64,000 nucleotides of DNA from Paraburkholderia kirstenboschensis (GCF_904848585.1 NZ_CAJHCR010000005.1:1-64000), one strand, 5' to 3'; shown: positions 35,880 through 46,373, numbered from the stretch's first letter. The notes: generated by a model from the letters alone, not told the origin. Numbers and translations: made by a program.

Positions 35880-37028
35880 ATGAACACTGCTAGTCACCTC
35901 GCATCGTCGGTATCAGGGCCGTTGGAGAAGACGCACTTGCGGCTCGGCTTCGTGGCGCTCGCCGATGCGGCGCCGCTCGTCGCCGCGAAGCTGCTCGAAT
36001 TCGGTCACGCGCACGGCCTCACGCTCGAACTGTCGCGCCAGCCTTCGTGGGCTGCCGTGCGCGACAAGCTGCTATCCGGCGATCTCGACGCGGCGCACAC
36101 GCTCTACGGCCTCGTCTACGGGGTGCAACTCGGGCTGGGCGGTCCGCAAACCGACATGGCCGTGTTGATGGTGCTCAACCGCAACGGCCAGGCCGTCACA
36201 CTGTCGAGCCGTCTCGCGGATGCACTCGCCGAACATGGCAACTTGCCCAAAGCGCTCGCTACGCTCGGGCGCAAGCCGGTATTCGCGCAGACGTTCCCGA
36301 CCGGCACGCACGCGATGTGGCTGTATTACTGGCTCGCTGCCCAGGACGTGCACCCGTTGCGCGACATCGAAAGCGTGGTGATTCCTCCGCCGCAGATGGT
36401 CGCGGCGCTCGCCGAAGACAAGCTCGACGGCCTGTGCGTTGGCGAGCCGTGGAACGCGATGGCCGAAGCCGAAGGCGTCGGCAGAACGGTCGCCTATACG
36501 AGCGAAGTGTGGCCCGATCATCCCGAGAAAGTGCTCGCGTGCCGGCGCGATTTTGTGAGCGCGAATCCGAATACCGCGCGCGCCCTCGTACAGACGATGC
36601 TCGAAGCGTGCCGCTGGCTCGACGGCCCCGGTCATCGCAATGAAATCGCGCGCTGGCTTGCGCGGCCGGACTATATCGGCATCGACGAGGCCCTGATTGC
36701 TGCGCGCTTCGGCGACGTGATTCCCGCTTCCGTGCCGCGCGGTTTGCCGGTGCGCTTTTTCGACAACGGAGCGGTCAACTATCCGCACCCGTTCGAGGGC
36801 GCGTGGTTCCTGACACAGTTCGAGCGCTGGGCCATGATCGACGCGCGCAGCGATTACACGCAGATCGCGGCAAGCATCAACCAGACGCAGCTTTATCGCG
36901 AAGCCGCCGCGCAAGTGAAGGTGACAGTGCCCGCGCAGGAGAATGCGCGAACGTTCATGGACGGCAAGGTGTGGGGCAGCGCGACGCCATCTGCTGATTT
37001 TGCGCGTGGGTTCGCGCTTCGGCGGTAG
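35880..37028 (+). CDS. nasS: Nitrate/nitrite sensor NasS (NrtA-like)
   Basis: The 382-residue protein resembles nitrate-binding NrtA but lacks a signal peptide, as expected for cytoplasmic NasS. Features are LRLGFVALADAAPLVAAKLL, ARQP-like LSRQPSWAAVRDKLLSGDLDAAHTL, PTGTHAMWLYYWLA, DGLCVGEPWNAMAEAEGVG and PEKVLACRRDFV. NasS binds nitrate or nitrite and releases NasT. The translation start lies 10 bases after the nasT stop, so they are one operon. Confidence 0.9.
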   Translation: MNTASHLASSVSGPLEKTHLRLGFVALADAAPLVAAKLLEFGHAHGLTLELSRQPSWAAVRDKLLSGDLDAAHTLYGLVYGVQLGLGGPQTDMAVLMVLNRNGQAVTLSSRLADALAEHGNLPKALATLGRKPVFAQTFPTGTHAMWLYYWLAAQDVHPLRDIESVVIPPPQMVAALAEDKLDGLCVGEPWNAMAEAEGVGRTVAYTSEVWPDHPEKVLACRRDFVSANPNTARALVQTMLEACRWLDGPGHRNEIARWLARPDYIGIDEALIAARFGDVIPASVPRGLPVRFFDNGAVNYPHPFEGAWFLTQFERWAMIDARSDYTQIAASINQTQLYREAAAQVKVTVPAQENARTFMDGKVWGSATPSADFARGFALRR

Positions 37029-37191
37029 GTCGCGCGCCGGGCGTAAGCATCGCCCTGGGCGAGGTAAAGGCGTGGACGCAGATACTCAGGCCGGTGTCAT
37101 CGAAAACAGCGCGAGGCGCACCGGCGGTTGATCGCCCGGCGCACCTCGCTCTCTACCCTGAACGCCGCGCCCTGGCGCGCAGCGCTCGCCC

Positions 37192-38199
37192 TCAAAAATT
37201 AAACTTGTCGATATTGCTCGCATCGAAGGTTGTCGGCGGTCCGAGAATGATTTCGCCTTGCGGACCAATGGTGCGCTTGCCGAGCTTGCCCGCATCGAAC
37301 GATTCGCCTTCCTTACCATTGATCGTTCCGGACGCGAGCGCCGCCGCCGCGTAGCCGGCGAGATAGCCCAACTCGTTCGGGTCCCACAACTGGAATGCTT
37401 TTACCGTGCCGTTCTTCACGAACGCGCGCATCTGGTTCGGCGTGCCGAGACCCGTCACCGCGACCTTGCCCTTGCTCGACGACGACGAGATGTATCGCGC
37501 CGCCGCCGCAATGCCGACCGTGGTGGGCGCGACAATCGCCTTCAGGTTCGGATATGCCTGCAACAAACCCTGCGTTTCGACGAACGACTTCTGATCGTCG
37601 TCGTTGCCGTAAGCGATTTTCACCAGTTTGATCTTTGAGTACTCGGGCTTCTTCAACTCCTCCTGCATCCACTTGATCCACGTGTTCTGATTGGTCGCGT
37701 TCGGCGTCGCGGACAGAACCGCGAATTCGCCCTCGCCGCCCATCAGCTTCGACACGAGTTGAATCTGACCACGGCCGATGCCTTCCGCGTTCGCCTGATT
37801 CACGAACAGTTGGCGGCCCTCGGGTGCGGTGTCCGAATCGAACGTGACGACCTTGATGCCTTGCGACATCGCCTTCTTCAGATACGGCACGACCGCGTTG
37901 GCGTCGTTGGCGGCGATCACGATTGCATCCTGACGCTGGGTGATCAGCGTGTTGATGTACTGCACCTGCGACGACGCCCCCGCATCCGACGGCCCCACGA
38001 CTTTGCCGACGCCGCCGAATTCCTTGATTGCGGCGAGGCCGCCGTCGTCGGCAATCACTTCGTATGGGTTGTTGATCTGCTTCGGCACGAATGCGATCTT
38101 CAGGCCGTTTTTCAGGCCCGCGGCGGGCGCCGCGCAACTGATCGCGAGCAACGCAACGCAGAGCGCCGCCGCGCCGGTGTGACGTAGTGGTTTGAACAT
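37192..38199 (-). CDS. rhaS: L-rhamnose ABC transporter, periplasmic binding protein
   Basis: The 335-residue binding protein has a signal peptide (MFKPLRHTGAAALCVALLAI, to about residue 27) and a periplasmic sugar-binding fold. Landmarks include KIAFVPKQINNPYEV near the N-terminus, ADAGASSQVQYINTLITQ-type text and AIVIAANDANAVVPYLKKA, and GVKVVTFDSDTAPE-like IKVVTFDSDTAPEGR. It is of the autoinducer-2/rhamnose RhaS group. It is the last gene of a four-gene importer whose other parts precede it, and the neighbouring mutarotase and rhamnonate dehydratase fix the substrate as L-rhamnose. Confidence 0.9.
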   Translation of the reverse strand: MFKPLRHTGAAALCVALLAISCAAPAAGLKNGLKIAFVPKQINNPYEVIADDGGLAAIKEFGGVGKVVGPSDAGASSQVQYINTLITQRQDAIVIAANDANAVVPYLKKAMSQGIKVVTFDSDTAPEGRQLFVNQANAEGIGRGQIQLVSKLMGGEGEFAVLSATPNATNQNTWIKWMQEELKKPEYSKIKLVKIAYGNDDDQKSFVETQGLLQAYPNLKAIVAPTTVGIAAAARYISSSSSKGKVAVTGLGTPNQMRAFVKNGTVKAFQLWDPNELGYLAGYAAAALASGTINGKEGESFDAGKLGKRTIGPQGEIILGPPTTFDASNIDKFNF

Positions 38200-38253
38200 G
38201 AAGTGTCTCCTGCCGTGTTTTGGACGTTGGGCTGTCCGGGTTTGATGATGACG

Positions 38254-39270
38254 TTATAGAGAGGAAGCGGACTTCGCGATGAAGCGCCGGTCGCGCGCCG
38301 CGCGCCAGCGCGTGACCAGATTGGGTATCAGCACCGATGCGAGCAGCAATACGCCGGTGACGATGGTGAGCGTCTCGCTCGAAACGTCGTCGAGTGTCAA
38401 TGCGTTCTTGAGCACACCGATAATCAGCAGCGACAGCAGCACGCCGATCATCGAGCCGCGTCCGCCGAAAATGCTCACGCCGCCGAACAGTACCGCTGCG
38501 ATCACCGACAACTCGAAGCCCTCGCCGTTGTCGCCGCGCGCGCTGGTGAAACGCAGCGTGTAGACCACGCCGGCGAGCGCGCTCATCAAACCGGACAGTA
38601 CGAAAAGACGCAGCCTGATCTTCGTGACTTCGATGCCGGAGAACGCGGCGGCGGTCGGATTGGCGCCGATCGCGTACAGGCTGCGTCCAAACGCGGTGGA
38701 TTGCAGCAGCACGGTGAACAGCACTGCGCCGACGATCACGATCGCAAACGGCAACGGAATGAAAGTTCCGCCGAGCGTATCCATGCCGAACGCCGTGTAA
38801 GCCGCGGGGAAATCTGCGACGGCCTGGTCGCCGAGAAGCACGTAAGCGAGCCCGCGAAAGAGCGCGAGCGTGCCGATGGTGACCGCGAGCGAAGGCAAGT
38901 TCAGCTTGACGATCACGAGCCCGTTCAGCAGGCCCGCCAACCCGCCGGCGACCAGTACGAGCGCGATCACAACAGGCATCGGCAAGCCCATGTGCCATAG
39001 CACGCCCATCAATGCACTGGATGCGCCGAGCACCGAAGCGACCGACAGATCGATTTCAGCGGCAACGATTATCAACGTCATCGGCAACGCCATTAGCGCG
39101 ATCTCCGTGAGATCCGCCAACACGTTGCTGAGATTCGCGCCGGTCAGAAAGACCGGCGACAGCACCCGCCCGAGCACGAGCGACAGAATCAGCACGATCA
39201 CGAGCAACACTTCCCATTGCAGCGGCGTTTCGCGTTTGCGCGTGAGTAGCGCGGAATCGGGTTTAGCCAT
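38254..39270 (-). CDS. rhaQ: L-rhamnose ABC transporter, permease
   Basis: The 338-residue inner-membrane permease has about 8-10 hydrophobic segments and the RbsC-family signature region LPSLAVTIGTLALFRGLAYVLLG, with NPTAAAFSGIEVTKIRL and ELSVIAAVLFGGVSIFGGRGS. It pairs with the permease upstream, whose stop overlaps its start by 8 bases. The rhaP/rhaQ labels follow gene order after the ATPase and could be swapped. Confidence 0.88.
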   Translation of the reverse strand: MAKPDSALLTRKRETPLQWEVLLVIVLILSLVLGRVLSPVFLTGANLSNVLADLTEIALMALPMTLIIVAAEIDLSVASVLGASSALMGVLWHMGLPMPVVIALVLVAGGLAGLLNGLVIVKLNLPSLAVTIGTLALFRGLAYVLLGDQAVADFPAAYTAFGMDTLGGTFIPLPFAIVIVGAVLFTVLLQSTAFGRSLYAIGANPTAAAFSGIEVTKIRLRLFVLSGLMSALAGVVYTLRFTSARGDNGEGFELSVIAAVLFGGVSIFGGRGSMIGVLLSLLIIGVLKNALTLDDVSSETLTIVTGVLLLASVLIPNLVTRWRAARDRRFIAKSASSL

Positions 39271-40324
39271 GATCGCGTTTCCTCATCATGCGTTTGGCGA
39301 CGGAGCGGGCGAGCAACGTATCGGCGGTAATGGCCGCGACAATCAGCGCGCCTTCAATCGCCTGCTCCCAGAATGGAGAGACGTGCAGCACGACCAGCGC
39401 AATGCTGATCACGCCCAGCACGAGCGCGCCGAGCGTCGCGCCGAGTATCGTGCCGACGCCGCCTGTGATCGCGACGCTGCCGACCACGGCAGCTGCGACG
39501 ACCTGCAGTTCAATGCCCTTCGCGGTGCTGGCGTCGACGGTGCCGAAACGCGCGAGCCACAGTGCGCCCGCGAAGCCCGCAATCGCACCGGACAGCAGAA
39601 AGCCCGCCATCACGCGCCGTTCGACGTTGACGCCCGCGAGACGCGCCGCCTCGGGATTCGAGCCGATCGCATAGTGCTCACGGCCGCCGCGGAACTGCTT
39701 CAGGTAAATAGCGAGAGCAAGCAGCACGACGAGCGCGATGAGCGCGAGCGTCGGTATGCCGAAGAACGTGCCTGTCGCAAGGCGCGAAAACGCATCGGGC
39801 AGACTGGTAGCGTTGATCTGTCCGCCGTGCACCCACGCATAATCTGCACCCCGAAAGATGTAGAGCGTGGACAGCGTCGCAACGAGCGACGGCACGCGCC
39901 CCACCGCCACGAGCAGCGCATTGATGCCGCCCGCCACGAGACCGATGCCGAGCCCCGCCGCGAGCGCGACGACCACCGGCATGTGCGGAAACGCGACGTA
40001 CAGGCTGCCCACTGCATAGGCGCTGATGCCGACCGTCGAGCCCACCGACAGATCGATATGACGCATCAGAATGACCACCGTCATGCCCGCGGTCAGCAGG
40101 CTGATGATCGACACATTGAGCAGAACGTCACGCAGATTCTGCAGATTCAGAAACTGCGGCCTCGCGAGAGAGGTGCCCACGATCAATAGAATCAGCACGA
40201 CGAAAAGCGTCGTCTCGCGGCTCTTTGCAAGGTTTGCCGCCAAGCCGCCCGGTGTGGCCGACGGGCGCTTCGAAGGCGGCGGCGCCTGGACCGGCGCGGG
40301 ATGAGTCGAAGAATGGCGCATCAT
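39263..40324 (-). CDS. rhaP: L-rhamnose ABC transporter, permease
   Basis: The 353-residue permease has a cytoplasmic Pro-rich N-terminus (about 1-30) and RbsC-type membrane segments ([59 protein letters not shown]). I chose the ATG at 40324 because it overlaps the ATPase stop (ATGA), as in coupled ABC operons; the longer frame upstream lies within the ATPase gene. Confidence 0.9.
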   Translation of the reverse strand: MMRHSSTHPAPVQAPPPSKRPSATPGGLAANLAKSRETTLFVVLILLIVGTSLARPQFLNLQNLRDVLLNVSIISLLTAGMTVVILMRHIDLSVGSTVGISAYAVGSLYVAFPHMPVVVALAAGLGIGLVAGGINALLVAVGRVPSLVATLSTLYIFRGADYAWVHGGQINATSLPDAFSRLATGTFFGIPTLALIALVVLLALAIYLKQFRGGREHYAIGSNPEAARLAGVNVERRVMAGFLLSGAIAGFAGALWLARFGTVDASTAKGIELQVVAAAVVGSVAITGGVGTILGATLGALVLGVISIALVVLHVSPFWEQAIEGALIVAAITADTLLARSVAKRMMRKRDHG

Positions 40325-41850
40325 GCCGCGTTCCCTAACGGTGGAATCGGTTGTCCAAGCGCGGCGGCCATGATGCGTTCCTCGTCGGCCTCGGCACGTG
40401 CAATATCCGCACTGATACGCCCCTCGTGCATCACCAGCACGCGGTCGGCCATACCGAGCACTTCCGGCAATTCGCTCGAAATCATCAGAACCGCCATGCC
40501 GTCGCGCACGAGTTCGGCGAGCGCGCTGTACACCTCGGCTTTCGCGCCGACGTCGATGCCGCGAGTGGGTTCGTCGATGATCAGGACTTTCGGGTTCGTG
40601 GCAAGCCACTTGCCCAGCACGACTTTCTGCTGATTGCCGCCCGACAGCGTGCCGACGGGCGCGTTCGGATCGCCCGCTTTCAGACGTAGACGTGTGCCCC
40701 ATTGGTTGGCGAGCTGCGTCTCGCTGCGCGTGGTGATGAGACCGTGTCTGACGAGACGGCCTAGCACTGTCATCGACGCGTTGCGCGCGATGCTCAACTC
40801 CAGCGCGAGCCCTTGCTGTCGCCGGTCTTCCGGCACGAGCGCGAGGCCTGCGCGCACGGCGGCGGCAGGACTGCCGGCCGCGAGTGGTTTGCCGCCTATC
40901 TGGATGTGACCGGCATCGAGCGGGTCGATGCCGAAGATCGCACGCGCCACTTCGCTGCGACCCGCGCCGACCAGCCCCGCTAGCGCCACGATTTCGCCTG
41001 CCCGCACGTCGAAAGAAATGTCTTTGAAAACGCCCACGCGCGTGAGCCCTCGCACCGACAGGCGCACTTCGCCAGGCGGCCTCTCCGCTTTCGGATAGAA
41101 CGTCTCCAGATCGCGGCCGACCATTTTTGCCACGATGGCGTCGGTGTTCAGATCGGCGGTCAAACCGTCGAACACCTTCGCGCCGTCGCGCATGATGGTG
41201 ACGCGTTGCGTCAGCGCGAAGACTTCGTCGAGCCGGTGCGTGATGAAGAGAATCGCCACGTCGCGCTCGCGCAGCTTGCGCACGATTGCAAAGAGACGTT
41301 CCACTTCCGTCAGCGACAAAGCCGCTGTCGGCTCGTCCATGATCAGCACATTCGCATTCAGCGACAACGCCTTCGCGATTTCGATTACTTGCTGATCCGC
41401 AATGGACAAACCGCGCACCAGTTGATCCGCGCGCAGATCGACGCCGAGCGAGGCGAGCAGTCCGTCCACCTCGCGGCGCATCGCGTCGTATTGAATGCGC
41501 CCGATCCGGTCGACGGGCTGCCGTCCCATGAAAATGTTCTCCGCGATCGACAGATCGAAGAACAGCGTCGGTTCCTGATAGATCACCGCGAGCCCGGCAT
41601 CGCGCGCTTGAGCGGGCGTGGCGAAACGGCGCGCCACGCCGTCCACCAGCAGTTCGCCGCTATCCGGCTGATGGACGCCCGCAAGAATCTTCACCAGCGT
41701 CGACTTGCCCGCGCCGTTCTCGCCGAGCAGCGCATGCACTTCACCCGGCCACAGCGAGAGATCGCCGTCCGATAGCGCGCGGACCCGGCCGAATGATTTG
41801 CTCGCATGCCGCAATTCGAGCCTCGGCACAGCGGATAAAGGTTGCTGCAC
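40321..41850 (-). CDS. rhaT: L-rhamnose ABC transporter, ATP-binding protein
   Basis: The 509-residue protein has two tandem ABC domains. The first has Walker [10 protein letters not shown], an atypical signature [17 protein letters not shown] and Walker [13 protein letters not shown]. The second has the Walker A position as [14 protein letters not shown], the signature [14 protein letters not shown] and Walker [14 protein letters not shown]. This is the RbsA/XylG type with one degenerate P-loop, which is normal for sugar importers. It starts the importer operon after the lactonase gene. Confidence 0.93.
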   Translation of the reverse strand: MQQPLSAVPRLELRHASKSFGRVRALSDGDLSLWPGEVHALLGENGAGKSTLVKILAGVHQPDSGELLVDGVARRFATPAQARDAGLAVIYQEPTLFFDLSIAENIFMGRQPVDRIGRIQYDAMRREVDGLLASLGVDLRADQLVRGLSIADQQVIEIAKALSLNANVLIMDEPTAALSLTEVERLFAIVRKLRERDVAILFITHRLDEVFALTQRVTIMRDGAKVFDGLTADLNTDAIVAKMVGRDLETFYPKAERPPGEVRLSVRGLTRVGVFKDISFDVRAGEIVALAGLVGAGRSEVARAIFGIDPLDAGHIQIGGKPLAAGSPAAAVRAGLALVPEDRRQQGLALELSIARNASMTVLGRLVRHGLITTRSETQLANQWGTRLRLKAGDPNAPVGTLSGGNQQKVVLGKWLATNPKVLIIDEPTRGIDVGAKAEVYSALAELVRDGMAVLMISSELPEVLGMADRVLVMHEGRISADIARAEADEERIMAAALGQPIPPLGNAA

Positions 41851-41911
41851 TGCGTGTCTCCTTCTTTTATGTCATGACGTGCGCGGCTCGCTCGAGTCCA
41901 CGCGGCCCGCT

Positions 41912-42805
41912 TCAGATGCGATAGAAACGCTCCGCGTTACGGCAAAAGAGCGCCTCTTTCTCCGCAGCGCTCGCACCTTCGACAATCGTTGCGTACGCGT
42001 GCCACAAACCCGCGTAGGAGCCGAACAAACGATCGACGGGAAAGTTCGACGCGAACATGGCTCGCTCAACTCCAAACGTGTCGATCGTTTCGAGCACATA
42101 GGGCCGCAAGCTTTCCACAGTCCACTGATGATCGAACATCGCAAGTCCGCTGATCTTCACGCAGACGTTCCGGCAACCCGCCAGCATGCGCATGCCGTCG
42201 CGCCATGCCCGATAACCGGCGACGCTGTCGCGATCCACGAACATGCCTGCATGATTGACGGCGAACAGCGTGTCGCCGTGCGCGCGCGCCAACGCCGCGG
42301 CCTCTTCCATTTGCGACGGATACAGTTGCAGGTCGAACGACATGTCGTAACGGCGCAGCAATGTGAAGTTCTCACGCCATTGCGGCTCGCGCATGAAATG
42401 GCGGCCCACATAATCGAACAGCCTGTTCTCGTGCACGTTGAGAATCTGCCGGACACCACGCGTATTCGCGAACGACGCATGTGCTTCCAGCAACGCGGGC
42501 GCATCCGCTGAGGACAGATCCACCGCGGCGACAATCGCGTTCGGCATGCCGCCCGATTCATGACGATCCGCAATGGACTGCAGCCAGCGCGTTTCCTCGA
42601 CGGGGTCGGCAGGATCGTGATTCGCTTCCACATGCACGACTTTCTTCACATCGATATCCCCGGCTTCGCCGAGCAGATCGGCGAGCAGATAGTCGTGCTT
42701 CAGGTCGCGCGCATCGCCAACGAACGACACGCCAGGGTTTTCCAGCCACGGATAGCGATGCGTCTTCAGGTCCCACAAGTGAATATGCGAATCGACAACC
42801 TGCAT
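41912..42805 (-). CDS. Amidohydrolase-family lactonase, probable L-rhamnono-gamma-lactonase
   Basis: The 297-residue TIM-barrel hydrolase of the COG3618 type starts MQVVDSHIHLWDLKTHRYPW and has LLGEAGDIDVKKVVHVEANHD, RQILNVHENRLFDYV and FASNFPVDRLFGSY. The DSHIHLWD HxH is the metal-site motif of the group, which includes fuconolactonase and L-rhamnono-1,4-lactonase. In this cluster it should open the lactone made by the rhamnose dehydrogenase. It lies between the mutarotase and the ABC importer genes. Confidence 0.85.
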   Translation of the reverse strand: MQVVDSHIHLWDLKTHRYPWLENPGVSFVGDARDLKHDYLLADLLGEAGDIDVKKVVHVEANHDPADPVEETRWLQSIADRHESGGMPNAIVAAVDLSSADAPALLEAHASFANTRGVRQILNVHENRLFDYVGRHFMREPQWRENFTLLRRYDMSFDLQLYPSQMEEAAALARAHGDTLFAVNHAGMFVDRDSVAGYRAWRDGMRMLAGCRNVCVKISGLAMFDHQWTVESLRPYVLETIDTFGVERAMFASNFPVDRLFGSYAGLWHAYATIVEGASAAEKEALFCRNAERFYRI

Positions 42806-42859
42806 GCGATGCCTCCGTCGTTTCAGGCGTGAAAGTCAACGCGAATGTCGGCATGAACG

Positions 42860-43183
42860 TCAGCCGAGCGAACTCAGACGAAACACCTGTTCGAGCGCTT
42901 GCTGATGCGGCGTGTGGTCCGGGGCTGTATGCATGATGTCGGCCATGTAATCCCACCATTTGCGCATGACTTCGAGTTCAGGGAGCGCGTCCATCGTGTG
43001 ATGCGTGGTTCGCGTGAGCACGGCGAACAGGTGGTCGGTGCCGGGATCGAAGAAGATTCGGTACTCGCGGACGCCGGCGTTGTGCAGCGCGTCAACGAGT
43101 TCTGGCCAGATCTCTGCGTGACGGCGCTCGTACTCCTCGCGCATGCCGGGGTTGAGCACCATCCGGAAAGCGATTGTCTCCAT
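42860..43183 (-). CDS. rhaM: L-rhamnose mutarotase
   Basis: The 107-residue protein fits RhaM in length and motifs: METIAFRMVLNPGMREEYERR, HAEIWPELVDALHNAGVREYRIFFD and TTHHTMDALPEL, ending in WWDYMADIMHTAPDHTPHQQ. It interconverts alpha and beta L-rhamnose. The ATG at 43183 is chosen because the family starts here; the earlier Met has no ribosome site of note. It diverges from the LysR regulator. Confidence 0.93.
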   Translation of the reverse strand: METIAFRMVLNPGMREEYERRHAEIWPELVDALHNAGVREYRIFFDPGTDHLFAVLTRTTHHTMDALPELEVMRKWWDYMADIMHTAPDHTPHQQALEQVFRLSSLG

Positions 43184-43235
43184 GGCGGCTGTCTCGTCGT
43201 TATTGGCGCCTTCGCGGCGAGGCGCGTTCAAAGAC

Positions 43236-43279
43236 TATAATTCGTGCGTCGATAGCATCTCAATCCGTTGTTGGGATTG
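43236..43279 (+). promoter_or_regulatory. -10 element and inverted repeat before the LysR gene
   Basis: A perfect TATAAT (43236-43241) points towards the LysR gene; I do not see a good -35. Downstream is the inverted repeat CAATCC-N7-GGATTG (43261-43266 and 43274-43279), a spacing usual for LysR operators. It would lie in the leader of the LysR mRNA and close to the divergent rhaM, so it is a candidate autoregulatory site. Confidence 0.4.
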
Positions 43280-43310
43280 GGCGATCCACAAACCGAATCG
43301 CACCGGAACC

Positions 43311-44306
43311 ATGAGCCAACTCTCAGCAACCGTCGCACTCGTCAATCGGCTCAAGTTCAAGCACCTCGCGCTGCTCGTCGCGCTCGACGACGCACGCAAT
43401 CTTCACCAGGCCGCCGAGGCGGTGAACGTCGCACAGCCGAGCGCAAGCCGCATGCTGGGCGATATCGAAGAAGCGTTCGGCTTTTTGCTGTTCGAGCGCA
43501 ACGCGCGCGGCATGACGCCCACTCCGCTTGGCGTCGTCACGCTGGCCTACGCACGGCGTGCGCTCGCCGAACTCACGCGTTTCGCCGAAGACCTCGAAGT
43601 CAAACGACGCGGCGGACATGGACAATTGACCGTTGGCGCGATCATGGGCGCGGCGCCCGATCTGATGGCAATGGCAGTCGCCGCGTTGAAAACCGAAAGC
43701 CCGCTGCTGAACGTGCGCATTCTCGGCGAAACCAGCGACCAGGTCGTGCAGTTGCTGCATCGCCGCGAAGTCGACCTTGCGCTTGGACGCCTGACGAGTC
43801 CGTTGCAGCACAACGATTTCAGTTTCGAGCCGCTCGCGCGCGAGACCTTGCTGCTCGTCGTTCGCTCGGTGCATCCGCTTGCGAGCCGCGCGCGCATGAC
43901 GCTGCGCGAACTGATCGACTGGCCTTGGGTTGCGCAGCCGGTGAGCAGTCCGGCGCGCGTACTGTTCGAGGAAGAACTCGCGCGTGCGGGACTCGCTACA
44001 CCGGTCAATCTCACCGAATGCGCGTCGATCTTCGCCACGCTGCAATTGCTGGAAAACTACGATGCGGTGGCGATGCTGCCGGAGTCGGTAGTACGCGATC
44101 ATTTGCGCGGCAAGCTGCTCGTTGCGTTGCCGCTCGAAATCGGCAAGAGCCTTGCGGGCTTCGGCATTCTTACGCGCAAGGAAGAAGCGCTCGCCGAACC
44201 CGCGGTGCGCTTCATCGAACTGCTGCGTGGCTTTTCGCGGCTTCTCGCACGCGAGGACACCGCTGCGTCCACGCAAGCCGCTGTTGCTTCCGCACAGGTC
44301 AGTTGA
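43311..44306 (+). CDS. LysR-family regulator, GbpR type
   Basis: The 331-residue protein has an N-terminal winged helix (about 12-75; LKFKHLALLVALDDARNLHQ, AAEAVNVAQPSASRMLGDIE) and a periplasmic-binding-like effector domain (GQLTVGAIMGAAPDLMAMAV, VARAREVDLALGRL-type text). It resembles GbpR, the regulator of sugar uptake genes in Agrobacterium. It sits between the two minus-strand blocks of the rhamnose cluster, so control of rhamnose genes is likely. Most known rhamnose clusters use AraC or DeoR regulators instead. Confidence 0.85.
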   Translation: MSQLSATVALVNRLKFKHLALLVALDDARNLHQAAEAVNVAQPSASRMLGDIEEAFGFLLFERNARGMTPTPLGVVTLAYARRALAELTRFAEDLEVKRRGGHGQLTVGAIMGAAPDLMAMAVAALKTESPLLNVRILGETSDQVVQLLHRREVDLALGRLTSPLQHNDFSFEPLARETLLLVVRSVHPLASRARMTLRELIDWPWVAQPVSSPARVLFEEELARAGLATPVNLTECASIFATLQLLENYDAVAMLPESVVRDHLRGKLLVALPLEIGKSLAGFGILTRKEEALAEPAVRFIELLRGFSRLLAREDTAASTQAAVASAQVS

Positions 44307-44321
44307 ATTGCGCATCGCGCG

Positions 44322-45104
44322 TCATTGCAGATTGACGAACAGGCCGCCGTCGACCAGCAGCGCCGCGCCCGTCACATACCGAGCGCGGTCGGACGCGAGG
44401 AACACCACGCAGTCGGCCACGTCTTCGGGACGGCCCAGCCGGCCCAGCGGAATGCGCTTTTCGAAGTAGGCCTTCTTTGCTTCGTCGGCCAGATCTTCAG
44501 CGTTCAGATCTGTCGCGATCGTGCCGGGCATGACCGAATTGCAGCGGATGCCGTACGGTCCCAACGCAACCGCGCATGACTGCATCAGCGAATGAACGCC
44601 CGCCTTGGTCGGCGTGTAATGCGTCTGCATGCCCCCGCCCACCAGCGCGCTGATCGAACTGGTCGCCACGATCGCCCCGCCCGTGCCTTGCGCTTTCATC
44701 TGCTGCGCGGCCGCTTGCGTGACGTAGAACGCGCCGTTCAGATTGACAGCGACTGTCGACTCCAGCACTTCGGCCGGCATGTCGAGAAACGCATGGAACG
44801 GACAGATACCCGCGTTGCTCGCAAGTACGTCGACCTTGCCGAAGGCTTCGACAGTCTGGCGCACCAGTTGCTGACCCGTTTCGCGCGCGGCAACGTTGCC
44901 TTCAATTGCGATCACGCGCCGTCCGAGCGTCTCGATCTCCTCGACCACTTCGGCGACCGCGGAGCGGCGTCCGTACGACGCGTCGTTATCGCCCCAGTAG
45001 TTGATCGCCACATCCGCGCCTTCCGTTGCACACGCGACGGCTATTGCGCGGCCAATGCCGCGCGAGCCGCCGGTGACGATCACGACCTTGTCCTTGAGCA
45101 GCAC
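44322..45104 (-). CDS. SDR dehydrogenase, probable L-rhamnose 1-dehydrogenase
   Basis: The 260-residue short-chain dehydrogenase has the NAD(P) loop VTGGSRGIGRAI, SNAGICPFHAFLD, the catalytic Ser (TSSISALVGGG) and YTPTKAGVHS with Tyr-x3-Lys. It ends in a normal C-terminal SDR region (GRLGRPEDVADCVVFLASD, TGAALLVDGGLFVN). I chose the GTG at 45104 because AAGGAG lies 6 bases upstream. In this cluster it would oxidise L-rhamnose to the lactone. It is encoded next to rhamnonate dehydratase. The substrate is inferred from context. Confidence 0.85.
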   Translation of the reverse strand: MLLKDKVVIVTGGSRGIGRAIAVACATEGADVAINYWGDNDASYGRRSAVAEVVEEIETLGRRVIAIEGNVAARETGQQLVRQTVEAFGKVDVLASNAGICPFHAFLDMPAEVLESTVAVNLNGAFYVTQAAAQQMKAQGTGGAIVATSSISALVGGGMQTHYTPTKAGVHSLMQSCAVALGPYGIRCNSVMPGTIATDLNAEDLADEAKKAYFEKRIPLGRLGRPEDVADCVVFLASDRARYVTGAALLVDGGLFVNLQ

Positions 45105-45144
45105 GTGATTCTCCTTGGCTGGGTAATCCGGAATACGGCGACCA

Positions 45145-46323
45145 TCAACGCGGATAAGGCCGCACCAGCGCACATTCCGGATTGAGCCGCACGCCGAAGC
45201 CCGGTGTGTCCGGCACCTTCATTCGTCCATTCACGGGCACCGGTTCGTCGAGCAGAAGCGGCGTGAACATCGGCACCACTTCGTCGGCCTTGGGCGCCAT
45301 CATCAGGAATTCGGAGAAAGGCGAATTATGACGCGTGACGACAAAATGGTAGCTGTACACCGACGAGCCATGCGGCACGACCATCACGTTATGAGCATCC
45401 GCAAGTGCCGATATCTTGATCAACTCGGTAATGCCGCCGCACCAGCCCACGTCCGGTTGAATCAGATCGCAGCATTGCATTTCGAGCAGCATGCGAAAGC
45501 CCCAACGCGTCGCCTCATGTTCCCCCGTGGACACCATCATGCCGCGCGGCACGTTACGGCGCAGTTCTGCGTAACCCCAGTAGTCGTCTGGCGACAGGCA
45601 CTCTTCGATCCATTTGAGTCCGTACTCGTGCGCGGCCTGCGCAAGGCGCGTTGCATACGGCACGTCGAGACTCATCCAGCAGTCGTACATCAGCCAGAAG
45701 TCGGCGCCCACGCGGCTGCGCATGTCCGCGAGCTTTTCGAGGTTGAGTTTGAGCCCGGCTTCCCCTTCTGACGGGCTATGCTGCAACGGCAATTTTCCGC
45801 CGATAAAACCCATCTCCTTCGCAAGATCGGGACGTGCGCCGGTCGCATAGAACACGAGTTCGTCGCGCACGGGACCGCCCAATAGCTGATACACAGGTTC
45901 TTTGCGCACCTTCGCGAGCAGATCCCACAAGGCGAGATCAACGCCGGAAATCGTATTGAGAACCACGCCTTTGCGCCCGTAATAAAGCGTGGCGTAATAC
46001 ATCTGATCCCACATCTTCTCGATGTCGGTCACGAGTTGACCCTCAAGAAAACGCGCGAGGTGTTTCTCTACGATGAACGCGCCTATTTCGCCGCCGGTCG
46101 TCACCGCGAAGCCGACCGTGCCGTCGCTTGCTTCTATTTCGACCACCAGCGTGCCGAGCACATTGATGCCGAACGACTGACGGCTCTGGCGATACTCGGG
46201 ATAGCGCGCCATCGGCGTGGAGATGTGATCGTCGATCCAGTGTCCGCCGGGCTGATCGTGATAGTCGGCTCCGCCGCCGCGGACGATGAAGGCACGCACG
46301 TGCCGGATAGTAGGCATGGCCAT
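45145..46323 (-). CDS. rhmD: L-rhamnonate dehydratase
   Basis: The 392-residue enolase-superfamily protein dehydrates L-rhamnonate to 2-keto-3-deoxy-L-rhamnonate. Family text is strong: [20 protein letters not shown] near the start, [20 protein letters not shown] and [18 protein letters not shown]. The metal ligands fall in [20 protein letters not shown] and [13 protein letters not shown], and the His in [12 protein letters not shown]. Length and residues agree with RhmD. It lies 40 bases upstream of the SDR gene. Confidence 0.95.
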   Translation of the reverse strand: MAMPTIRHVRAFIVRGGGADYHDQPGGHWIDDHISTPMARYPEYRQSRQSFGINVLGTLVVEIEASDGTVGFAVTTGGEIGAFIVEKHLARFLEGQLVTDIEKMWDQMYYATLYYGRKGVVLNTISGVDLALWDLLAKVRKEPVYQLLGGPVRDELVFYATGARPDLAKEMGFIGGKLPLQHSPSEGEAGLKLNLEKLADMRSRVGADFWLMYDCWMSLDVPYATRLAQAAHEYGLKWIEECLSPDDYWGYAELRRNVPRGMMVSTGEHEATRWGFRMLLEMQCCDLIQPDVGWCGGITELIKISALADAHNVMVVPHGSSVYSYHFVVTRHNSPFSEFLMMAPKADEVVPMFTPLLLDEPVPVNGRMKVPDTPGFGVRLNPECALVRPYPR

Positions 46324-46373
46324 GAGAGAGGGGCTCCGTGATAGGCGTCAAACGTGTCGCCGGAAATGCGCCC

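Noticed and set aside
37313..38998. 561-codon minus-strand frame
   Set aside because: Same-strand, other-frame shadow of the rhaS and rhaQ genes.
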